From DRGT01 sp035685445 (GTDB lineage Archaea > Thermoproteota > Nitrososphaeria > Nitrososphaerales > Nitrosopumilaceae): a stretch of 20,836 nucleotides of DNA. The DNA is taken from contig DASSAK010000059.1 of the NCBI GenBank assembly GCA_035685445.1, positions 1 to 20,836 on the forward strand. Reading direction: 5' to 3'. The notes beneath the pieces were generated by a model. That model did no database searches. It had not been told where the DNA came from and worked only from the letters and a program-made list of their open reading frames with translations. Made by a program: the position numbers and the translations under genes. Below are positions 6,893-13,267 of this stretch, one piece after another. Each line of letters starts with the position of its first letter. The first letter of the stretch is position 1.

Positions 6893-7072
6893 ATGTCTTC
6901 TACAATTTCACTTCCGGTATGTAGTTGCTGCCACAGACACATCATGCCAAACGACAAGTGTGTAAAATTTGACTGTCCAAGTTGTGGTTCTGTTTTGATT
7001 TGGAGATGCCAAAGTTGCAGAGAAGCAGCTAGAACCTACACATGTGAATCATGTAACTTTTCGGGACCTTAG
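6893..7072 (+). CDS. HVO_2753-type zinc ribbon protein linked to aEF1B
   Basis: The 59-residue protein is almost entirely zinc-binding: Cys at 10, 12, 13 and 23, then CPSC (28-31), CQSC (39-42) and CESC (51-54), ending NFSGP. The order CxC…CPxCG…RCxxCR…YxCxxCxFxGP is that of the small archaeal zinc-finger family represented by HVO_2753 of Haloferax, which is typically encoded just before elongation factor 1-beta. That arrangement is seen here: only two bases separate its TAG from the aEF1B start. Its molecular role is not established; the conserved linkage suggests a part in translation. An ATG start 29 bases behind a TATA-like box suggests a leaderless transcript. Confidence 0.85.
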   Translation: MSSTISLPVCSCCHRHIMPNDKCVKFDCPSCGSVLIWRCQSCREAARTYTCESCNFSGP

Positions 7073-7074
7073 AA

Positions 7075-7356
7075 ATGGCGCAATTATTACTGATTGTCAA
7101 AATTCTTCCTACTGGAACCGAAGTAGATTTGGATCAGTTGACAGAAAAGATCAAAGGGGCACTCAAAGACGGCATAGCTCTAAGAAATTATGCCAAAGAG
7201 CCATTAGCTTTTGGTCTACACTTTATCAAAGCAGAATTCATTTTAGATGATAAGGAAGGACAAATGGATTCGCTAGAAAATGCAGTTAGGTCAGTTGATG
7301 GCGTAAGTGAGTTCGAAGTTTTGAATATGAGTAGAATGTCAGTGGATGTAAAGTAG
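7075..7356 (+). CDS. ef1b: Translation elongation factor aEF1B (EF-1 beta)
   Basis: aEF1B is the nucleotide exchange factor that recharges aEF1A with GTP during translation. At 93 residues it matches the single-domain archaeal form. The ferredoxin-like fold is seen as a strand (LLLIVKILPTG), helix (DLDQLTEKIKGAL), central strands (RNYAKEPLAFGLHFIKAEFILDD, containing the conserved PLAFGL-type core) and the final helix-strand (MDSLENAVRSVDGVSEFEVLNMSR). It lies between its zinc-ribbon partner (2-base gap) and cdc48 (8-base gap), so all three are likely made from one mRNA. Confidence 0.93.
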   Translation: MAQLLLIVKILPTGTEVDLDQLTEKIKGALKDGIALRNYAKEPLAFGLHFIKAEFILDDKEGQMDSLENAVRSVDGVSEFEVLNMSRMSVDVK

Positions 7357-7364
7357 GTGATCCC

Positions 7365-9536
7365 ATGGCACGCAAAGACGAGCCCTTACAAATGCGAATA
7401 GGAGAAGCAAAACAAAGAGACGTTGGAAAAAAACGTGCAAGAATAGGTCCAGATGCAATGGACTTTCTCAAAGTTACACCAGGAGACGTCATTGAGATTT
7501 CTGGTTCAAAGTCAAGTTGTGCGGTCGTGTGGCCAGCAGATGAGGATGAAAAACATCCAGATGTAATTAGAATAGATGGTCAGACAAGAAAAAATGTTGG
7601 TGCTGCATTAAATGACTTTGTAAAAATTAAAAAAGTCACAACCAAAGTTGCAAAAACAGTTGTTTTAATGCCAGTAAACGATTCAGTAACGGTAGACAAA
7701 GAGTTTACTGATTTTGTAAAAAATAGATTGAAAGGACTTCCACTTTCACAGGGTGATGAAATTTCTGTAATGATTCTTGGAAACTCGATGGATTTTAAAA
7801 TAAACAAAATTTCTCCAAAGAGTGTAGTAAAGATAGATCGTGCTACAAATCTCAGTATTTTAACAGAGACAGCAGTTGATAAAAAGATCAGAGTAACCTA
7901 TGAAGAAGTTGGTGGACTCAGAACAGAAATAAAGGCCATGAGAGAAATTGTTGAGCTTCCATTACGTCATCCTGAGCTTTTTAGTAGATTAGGTGTAGAA
8001 GCTCATAGTGGCATCTTACTGTATGGCCCGCCAGGATGTGGTAAAACTTTGATTGCAAAAGTTCTTGCAAGCGAATCAGAAGCAAACATGTATTCAATTA
8101 ATGGTCCAGAAATCATGAACAAGTATTACGGTGAAACCGAAGCTAGGCTTCGAGATATTTTCAAAGAAGCAAAAGATAATTCGCCAAGCATAATTTTCAT
8201 TGATGAAATTGATGCAATCGCTCCAAAAAGAGAAGAGGCATATGGAGATGTCGAAAAAAGAGTTGTTGCGCAACTTCTTGCGTTAATGGATGGGTTAACA
8301 GACAGGGGAAATGTAATTGTTTTAGGTGCAACAAATCGTCCTGACAGTGTTGATCCTGCACTAAGAAGACCAGGAAGATTCGACAGAGAAGTAGAGATTT
8401 CAGTACCAAATGAGGATGGAAGATTGGAAGTTCTTCACATTCACACTCGTGGAATGCCAATAGCAGAAGGAGTTGATCTAAAAGAGCTTTCTTCAGACTT
8501 GCACGGATACACGGGTGCAGACATTAAATCATTATGTCGTGAGGCTGCAATGAAAGCTATTAGACGATACTTACCAGAAATTGATCTTGAAAGTGAAAGA
8601 ATTCCATCAGAAGTGTTGCAGACAATGGAAATCAAATTACTTGACTTCTATGATGCAATGCACGAAGTTGTTCCAACTGCAATGAGGGAATTTTATGTTG
8701 AGCGGCCAAAGGTTTGGTGGCAGGATGTTGGAGGATTAGATGAAATAAAAAAATCACTAAATGACAATCTAATTCTTGCAATGCATGATCCTGCAAAGTT
8801 TAACAAAATGGGAATCAAGCCACCAAAAGGCGCACTAATCTATGGTCCGCCAGGATGTGGTAAAACTCTACTTGCAAGAGCACTTGCTACTGAAAGTGGT
8901 GCAAACATGATTCTTGTTAGAGGTCCAGAAATTCTTTCAAAATGGGTAGGTGAATCAGAAAAAGCTGTTAGAGAAATTTTCAGAAAGGCAAAAGCATCTT
9001 CACCTTGTGTTGTAATTTTTGATGAGCTTGATTCTCTTGCAAGATACAAATCAACGGATGAAGGTGGAGTTGGTGAAACAATTCTTAGTCAGTTACTAAC
9101 GGAAATGGAAGAAGGTGCTTCATCAAGAGTAGTTATAGTTGGAATTACAAATAGACCAGATTTGCTTGATAATTCACTGCTTCGAACAGGCAGATTGGAT
9201 TTGGTTCTTTTTGTTCCACCACCTGATGAAAAAGGTAGATTAGAAATCATAAAGATTCTAACAACAAAAATGCCATTAGGTAGCGATGTAAAGTTGCAAG
9301 AGATTGCAGTTTCTACACAAAATTATACAGGGGCAGATTTGGCTGCACTGTGCAGAGAAGCTGCAGTTAATGCAATGCAAAATAATTCAAACAAAATTAC
9401 TAGTTCAGATTTTGCAGCAGGATTAAAGAAAGTAAAACCATCTATTACAAACGAAGTAGACCAGTGGTACAATACAGTAAAAGAAAGTATATCTAACGTT
9501 GTACCTAAGACAATTGATAAGACATTTTACGGATAA
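7365..9536 (+). CDS. cdc48: Cdc48/VAT-type AAA+ unfoldase
   Basis: This hexameric ATPase unfolds proteins and, in archaea, can feed the 20S proteasome. The 723 residues show an N-domain (about 1-190) and two AAA domains. D1 has Walker A GPPGCGKT (221-228), Walker B IIFIDEID (276-283), pore loop KYYG and Arg-finger region RRPGRFD. D2 has GPPGCGKT (494-501), VVIFDELD (549-556), pore loop KWVG and LLRTGRLD. The C-terminus ends FYG, which fits the hydrophobic-Tyr-X proteasome-docking motif. Cys within both P-loops is notable: in animal p97 only D2 has Cys and D1 has Thr. D2 has Thr where p97 has Pro in RPGRLD. It follows aEF1B and is followed after two bases by a winged-helix-like gene. Confidence 0.96.
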   Translation: MARKDEPLQMRIGEAKQRDVGKKRARIGPDAMDFLKVTPGDVIEISGSKSSCAVVWPADEDEKHPDVIRIDGQTRKNVGAALNDFVKIKKVTTKVAKTVVLMPVNDSVTVDKEFTDFVKNRLKGLPLSQGDEISVMILGNSMDFKINKISPKSVVKIDRATNLSILTETAVDKKIRVTYEEVGGLRTEIKAMREIVELPLRHPELFSRLGVEAHSGILLYGPPGCGKTLIAKVLASESEANMYSINGPEIMNKYYGETEARLRDIFKEAKDNSPSIIFIDEIDAIAPKREEAYGDVEKRVVAQLLALMDGLTDRGNVIVLGATNRPDSVDPALRRPGRFDREVEISVPNEDGRLEVLHIHTRGMPIAEGVDLKELSSDLHGYTGADIKSLCREAAMKAIRRYLPEIDLESERIPSEVLQTMEIKLLDFYDAMHEVVPTAMREFYVERPKVWWQDVGGLDEIKKSLNDNLILAMHDPAKFNKMGIKPPKGALIYGPPGCGKTLLARALATESGANMILVRGPEILSKWVGESEKAVREIFRKAKASSPCVVIFDELDSLARYKSTDEGGVGETILSQLLTEMEEGASSRVVIVGITNRPDLLDNSLLRTGRLDLVLFVPPPDEKGRLEIIKILTTKMPLGSDVKLQEIAVSTQNYTGADLAALCREAAVNAMQNNSNKITSSDFAAGLKKVKPSITNEVDQWYNTVKESISNVVPKTIDKTFYG

Positions 9537-9538
9537 AA

Positions 9539-9844
9539 ATGACAATACCTCTAAAAAATTCAATATATGAGATGATAAAAGAGCACGGATCTCTTACTGA
9601 TTCTGAGCTTTCAAAGGCACTAGTTAAGGAAGGATTTGTTATTGCCGATGACAGATTCAACAAACTATTACTTGATTTAGAGATAATGGGTCTAATCAAA
9701 GTAGGCTGGCTTACAAAAGACAAACGTCGAATTGAAGTTGTTATAGAAAAAGAAGATGAAGATGCAGTTGAAGTACAAAATAGAGAAATGATGGAAAAAG
9801 AATATGAAGCTAGTTTTCCTGGCGCAGAAAACGGAAAAGTTTAG
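9539..9844 (+). CDS. Small winged-helix-like protein behind cdc48
   Basis: I do not recognise a named family. The 101 residues read as a winged helix: helix 1 (KNSIYEMIKEHG), helix 2 (TDSELSKALVKEG), a likely recognition helix (ADDRFNKLLLDLEIMGLIKVGWL) and the wing (TKDKRRIEVVIEKE). A very acidic helical tail follows (about 76-95). It starts two bases after the cdc48 stop, so it is surely cotranscribed and may be translationally coupled. It could be a DNA-binding regulator or a protein-protein adaptor for the unfoldase; the acidic tail does not favour simple DNA binding. The end overlaps the convergent ctaB gene by four bases. Confidence 0.8.
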   Translation: MTIPLKNSIYEMIKEHGSLTDSELSKALVKEGFVIADDRFNKLLLDLEIMGLIKVGWLTKDKRRIEVVIEKEDEDAVEVQNREMMEKEYEASFPGAENGKV

Positions 9845-10713
9845 AATCTAAAGTGAAACGCAGCATCTAATGCAATCGCAACAAAGATTATTGTCAAATA
9901 TGGCGCTGTAACTTTGTATGCTTTCCATGCAAAGTCAGACGTGGGATTTTTTGTAAGCTTGTAGTGATAAGCAAGCATCAGTCCGCCAGAAACTGCGGCA
10001 ATAATTGTGTAAAGGATTCCCATACCAAAAGCATACAACATCAATGAATATGGCAGTAAAATTATTGTATTTGCTAAAATGTACTTTGAAGTTTTTTGCA
10101 TTCCAATAACAACGGGAAGCATTGGAACTTCAGCTTGTTTGTATTCTTCTTTCATTTTCATTGCAAGACACCAAAAGTGTGATGGCGTCCAAACAAAAAC
10201 TAGGAATCCTATTAAAAATCCTAAAATATCCATAGAACCAGTAGCAGCAGACCAACCAGCCATTGACGCAGCACTTCCGGCAAATCCACCAATTACAATG
10301 TTTGATGTGTTTAATCTCTTAAGCCAAACAGTATACACTACAACATAAAAGAAAATTCCAAGTGCTATGAAAAATGTTGCAACAGGGTTTAATGTAAAAT
10401 ATGCATAAATCACTGATGCACAGCTAACTGCAAGACCGTAAATCAAAGCATGACTTGCCTTTAGTCTTCCAGAAGGAATTGGTCTTGTACTGGTTCTTTT
10501 CATTCGTGGATCGATATCCCTATCATAATAGTGGTTTAGTGCACTAGAGCCTGCTGATGCAAGTGAGCCCGCAATTATAATGTGGACAAGTCCCAGATTA
10601 TCAAGTTCTGGTCCAACAAGTTTACTTGCGGCATACATTGACGTAACGGCAGTAATTACCAAAAGTATGATAATGCGGGGTTTTGATATTTCAAAAATCT
10701 CTTTTAATCCCAA
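9841..10713 (-). CDS. ctaB: Protoheme IX farnesyltransferase (heme O synthase)
   Basis: The enzyme attaches a farnesyl chain to heme b, making heme O for terminal oxidases; it is an integral membrane UbiA-family prenyltransferase. Its 290 residues hold about nine hydrophobic helices. The first Mg-diphosphate motif is NHYYDRDID (60-68, NxxxDxxxD), followed by the family-specific MKRTSTRPIPSGR. The middle has VVYTVWLKRLNTSNIVIGG and a Pro-Ser-His-Phe-Trp block (WTPSHFWCLAMK) typical of heme O synthases. The start is a TTG at 10713; the frame runs only ten codons further back with no better start, though those codons (…EKARRG) are similar in character, so the true start could differ slightly. 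The divergent neighbour encodes a copper protein, consistent with a respiratory context. Confidence 0.93.
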   Translation of the reverse strand: MGLKEIFEISKPRIIILLVITAVTSMYAASKLVGPELDNLGLVHIIIAGSLASAGSSALNHYYDRDIDPRMKRTSTRPIPSGRLKASHALIYGLAVSCASVIYAYFTLNPVATFFIALGIFFYVVVYTVWLKRLNTSNIVIGGFAGSAASMAGWSAATGSMDILGFLIGFLVFVWTPSHFWCLAMKMKEEYKQAEVPMLPVVIGMQKTSKYILANTIILLPYSLMLYAFGMGILYTIIAAVSGGLMLAYHYKLTKNPTSDFAWKAYKVTAPYLTIIFVAIALDAAFHFRF

Positions 10714-10814
10714 TCCTCTTCTAGCTTTTTCTATGGTGATTTAATTTCTTCGACTTTGCTGATCCCTTGTTTTTTCAAAAGGATTAAGTATCTCACAAAG
10801 ACGAGCTACTACGA

Positions 10815-11918
10815 ATGAGTAATTGGGACCTCATGATGCCAGGTATGGGGCTTACGGCAATTGGTCTTACAGGCATCACTATATCATACTCAGGAATTGC
10901 ACACACCTTTGTTGATGGCATGCATGCACTTACAGGCCTTACAATGTTTGTGGGGCTAATTTTCTTATCAGCTGGAATTTTAGAAGGAGGGGTTTCAACT
11001 AGCAATAAAGCAAAAGCAACTACTTTGGTAATTGTGTCAATTGCACTATCATTTGCAATGTTTGCATTTACACAAAATACTATCAGTACAATGCCCACAT
11101 TTGCTAGTCTCATGATGATTATCGCCATACCATCAATTGTAATTGCTTATGTTGCTATGAAAATGCCAAAGTATCTAAAACCCGTTGCAGGAATTTTCAT
11201 TTTAGCTGCAGTTGCAGGAATTGTTTCATTTGTTGCCTTTGGAGTATATGGACCGTCACCATATCTATTACCTGAAGAGGTTGCTGAAGAAGTAGAAGAG
11301 GTTACAAAAGAAATTCCTGAAGGAGTTCATGTTCACAGTGTTTCGATTTTAAAAGGTTCTTCTGAGCAAGGAAATCCTGATTATGATCCAGACGAAGTAC
11401 GCGCAATGCAAGGGCATGTTATAGAGTGGACAAATAATGATTCGTTTGCACATACAGTTACAAGTTCAATAGACTTTGGTGAAACATTTGATTCAGGATT
11501 GTTGAATCCTGATGAAAAATTCATTTTAGATACGACAGATCTTTCACTTGGCGAATATGAATACATGTGTATTGTTCATCCTTGGATGATTTCATATCTT
11601 ATTATTGAAGAGCCAAGAGAGATGCAAACTACAGTGGTTTCAATTCCCAATGGTGCGGGCATTCAACAACCTGGTCAGCTTTACTATAATCCTAACTTGG
11701 TTACAATACCTGTTGGAAGTACTGTTTCGTGGGCAAACAACGACGAACAGGTACACACTGTAACATCTGGAACGCCAACAAATGGGCCTGATGGATTATT
11801 TGATTCAGGAATAATGTCTGCAAAAGGTTCATTTCATTACACATTTGATACTGCTGGAAATTATGATTACTACTGCATAGTACATCCATGGATGCAAGGT
11901 ACTGTAATAGCAGAATAA
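10815..11918 (+). CDS. Membrane protein with two blue-copper (plastocyanin-like) domains
   Basis: The 367 residues begin with about five membrane helices (roughly 9-28, 36-56, 68-88, 94-114 and 121-143), then an acidic linker (about 152-168) and two cupredoxin domains outside the cell. Each has a full type-1 copper ligand set: His213, Cys252, His255, Met258 and His314, Cys354, His357, Met360, within the repeated motifs HTVTS and CIVHPWM. These would carry electrons between respiratory complexes. Such copper carriers replace cytochrome c in ammonia-oxidising archaea, but the partner here is unknown. The divergent neighbour is heme O synthase (101 bases apart), which fits a role near a terminal oxidase. 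A weak TATA-like ATTAAGTA lies about 28 bases before the ATG. Confidence 0.9.
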   Translation: MSNWDLMMPGMGLTAIGLTGITISYSGIAHTFVDGMHALTGLTMFVGLIFLSAGILEGGVSTSNKAKATTLVIVSIALSFAMFAFTQNTISTMPTFASLMMIIAIPSIVIAYVAMKMPKYLKPVAGIFILAAVAGIVSFVAFGVYGPSPYLLPEEVAEEVEEVTKEIPEGVHVHSVSILKGSSEQGNPDYDPDEVRAMQGHVIEWTNNDSFAHTVTSSIDFGETFDSGLLNPDEKFILDTTDLSLGEYEYMCIVHPWMISYLIIEEPREMQTTVVSIPNGAGIQQPGQLYYNPNLVTIPVGSTVSWANNDEQVHTVTSGTPTNGPDGLFDSGIMSAKGSFHYTFDTAGNYDYYCIVHPWMQGTVIAE

Positions 11919-11920
11919 TT

Positions 11921-12325
11921 TTGGAAAAATCAATTGTTATTTCACAAGATCAGAAAGATCTTTTGTTAAATCATGCACTAAAAGTAAAACCAAATGAATC
12001 ATGTGCCATATTATTTGGCAGCATTGAAGATGAAAAAAACATAGTAAAAGATGTATTTTTGGCAGAAAATATAGACGAGTCACCAGTAAATTTTTCCATT
12101 TCAAATGAAGAATTGCTCAAAGCATACAAAATAGCAGAAGAAAAAAATCTAGACATTGTGGGAATTTTTCATTCTCATCCAAGCTCAGATGCATTTCCTT
12201 CAAGCACAGATAAGAAATTCATGCATACAAATCCAGTAGTGTGGCTTATCTCAGGAGAATCAGATGCTCTAAAGGCATTTGTTTTAGAACCAGAAATTAT
12301 TGAAATTCCAATCATTATTTCTTAA
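11921..12325 (+). CDS. JAMM/MPN+ metalloprotease (desampylase-like)
   Basis: This 134-residue single-domain protein has a complete JAMM zinc site: Glu26 (ESCAILFG) and His84-x-His86-x7-Ser94-x2-Asp97 in HSHPSSDAFPSSTD. Related archaeal enzymes cut isopeptide bonds to ubiquitin-like SAMP/Urm1 proteins; bacterial relatives trim sulfur-carrier proteins. The frame opens upstream inside the cupredoxin gene (11888), but the TTG at 11921, two bases after that gene's stop, gives the normal length and is preferred. That spacing suggests cotranscription with the copper protein. Its 3' end overlaps the convergent cyclophilin-like gene by 11 bases. No ubiquitin-like gene is visible in the window, so the substrate is unknown. 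Confidence 0.88.
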   Translation: MEKSIVISQDQKDLLLNHALKVKPNESCAILFGSIEDEKNIVKDVFLAENIDESPVNFSISNEELLKAYKIAEEKNLDIVGIFHSHPSSDAFPSSTDKKFMHTNPVVWLISGESDALKAFVLEPEIIEIPIIIS

Positions 12326-12707
12326 ATTGAAAAGTAGCTTCTAACCCATCAGAGATTTTTGTTAGAATGGATTTTTTTGGATTTATAATTTTTCCAATAA
12401 CATTAACTGGAGAATAAGGTTTGATTTCATCTTGTTTTCCAATTGGTGTTGGGCCAAAAAACAAACAGATTGCTCTTCCTGATGGCCAATAAGCTACATC
12501 ATTTAATTCAACAAGAGGTATTGCATTTTCTTCTTTTTCAGTGATCGGTGATTCATCTGTATAGATTTCTTCTCCCCAAATATTTATTCCAACAGTAAAT
12601 GGTAAATTTTTAACAAATTTTTTTACAGTGTTTGGAGATTTTGAATCATCAAGTTCTATTTCTATATTTTCTACCTTTGGAATAACAACCTCAATTTTGT
12701 ATTTCAT
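12315..12707 (-). CDS. Cyclophilin-like fold protein (TM1367/DUF369-like)
   Basis: The 130-residue protein is beta-rich and contains the pattern of the small prokaryotic cyclophilin-like family. It shows an N-terminal strand (KYKIEVVIPKVENIEIELDD), a helix (PNTVKKFVKNLPFT), WGEEIYT, and the block LVELNDVAYWPSGRAICLFFGPTPIG (residues about 66-91), which is the clearest signature. A strand region (YSPVNVIGKI) and a C-terminal helix follow. These proteins share the fold but mostly not the catalytic residues of peptidyl-prolyl isomerases, so activity should not be assumed. The start ATG at 12707 lies 23 bases from an AT box shared with the divergent DUF2024 gene. Confidence 0.78.
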   Translation of the reverse strand: MKYKIEVVIPKVENIEIELDDSKSPNTVKKFVKNLPFTVGINIWGEEIYTDESPITEKEENAIPLVELNDVAYWPSGRAICLFFGPTPIGKQDEIKPYSPVNVIGKIINPKKSILTKISDGLEATFQFKK

Positions 12708-12724
12708 GAGTAAATTAGTTCTTT

Positions 12725-12735
12725 GAATTAAATAT
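12725..12735. promoter_or_regulatory. AT box that could serve both divergent genes
   Basis: GAATTAAATAT is centred about 26 bases before the ATG at 12756 on the plus strand and about 23 bases before the ATG at 12707 on the minus strand. Both distances suit leaderless archaeal transcripts, and the 48-base gap leaves little room for two separate promoters. Confidence 0.45.
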
Positions 12736-12755
12736 CCCTATCTTTCAATTATATT

Positions 12756-13013
12756 ATGGAAATTCACGTATACGATACTTACGTAAAAGCCAGTGATGGG
12801 CACACTATGCACTTTGACGTGATTACTTCTGAAAAAGATCATGACAAAGCAATCGAGTATGCCAAAAAGTGGTTAACATCAATTGGTGAAGCAGATGCAA
12901 CTGTAACAACTGAAGAGTGTCAATTTTGTCACTCACAAGGTGCGCCTGAGCCAGTTGCACAAGCAATTGAAAAAGATGGCTTTTTCATCCAGAAAATGGA
13001 AGGATGCCCATAA
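12756..13013 (+). CDS. DUF2024 family protein
   Basis: The 85-residue protein matches the small DUF2024 family. It has an N-terminal strand (MEIHVYDTYVKASDGHTMHFDVIT), a helix (DHDKAIEYAKKWLTSIG), a Cys/His motif ECQFCHSQGAP (54-64, Cys55, Cys58, His59) and a C-terminal strand with another Cys (FFIQKMEGCP). The three Cys and His could bind a metal or form a redox pair; this is an inference. No function is established for the family that I can name. The start ATG lies 26 bases from an AT box. A second small Cys/His-rich gene follows after 56 bases on the same strand. Confidence 0.8.
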   Translation: MEIHVYDTYVKASDGHTMHFDVITSEKDHDKAIEYAKKWLTSIGEADATVTTEECQFCHSQGAPEPVAQAIEKDGFFIQKMEGCP

Positions 13014-13069
13014 ACCTTCTAATTTTTCATTTTTCTAAAGTTTTTTAGCTGTTTTAATTATTGAAAATT

Positions 13070-13267
13070 ATGGAAAAACATCCATACGCAAGACACACAG
13101 TTGAAGGCGACAAAAAAACAAAATGGATTTGTGGTTGTTTTCAAACTGTAGATGATTATTTCAAGTTCTGCGATGAACACAATGATACTTTGAAAAAAGC
13201 AATTAGGGCACAGATTGATGAGCTAGACATGACACTAGATGTCGAAGAGTTATCTAAAGAGCAATAA
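13070..13267 (+). CDS. Small Cys/His protein (hypothetical)
   Basis: I recognise no family for this 65-residue protein. It has a basic N-terminal half (MEKHPYARHTVEGDKKTKW) leading to CGC (Cys21, Cys23) and, after ten residues, CDEH (Cys34, His37), a set that could hold one zinc ion. An acidic helical C-terminus follows (about 40-65). The frame also opens at a TTG at 13061, but the ATG nine bases later is preferred. It follows the DUF2024 gene on the same strand and overlaps the convergent pyrophosphatase gene by 14 bases. Lack of similarity to the antisense frame's usage and the orderly Cys/His spacing support a real gene. Confidence 0.7.
   Translation: MEKHPYARHTVEGDKKTKWICGCFQTVDDYFKFCDEHNDTLKKAIRAQIDELDMTLDVEELSKEQ

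Noticed and set aside
11888..11920. Longer start for the JAMM protease inside the cupredoxin gene
   Set aside because: The added eleven residues are the out-of-frame end of the cupredoxin coding sequence and do not belong to the JAMM fold.
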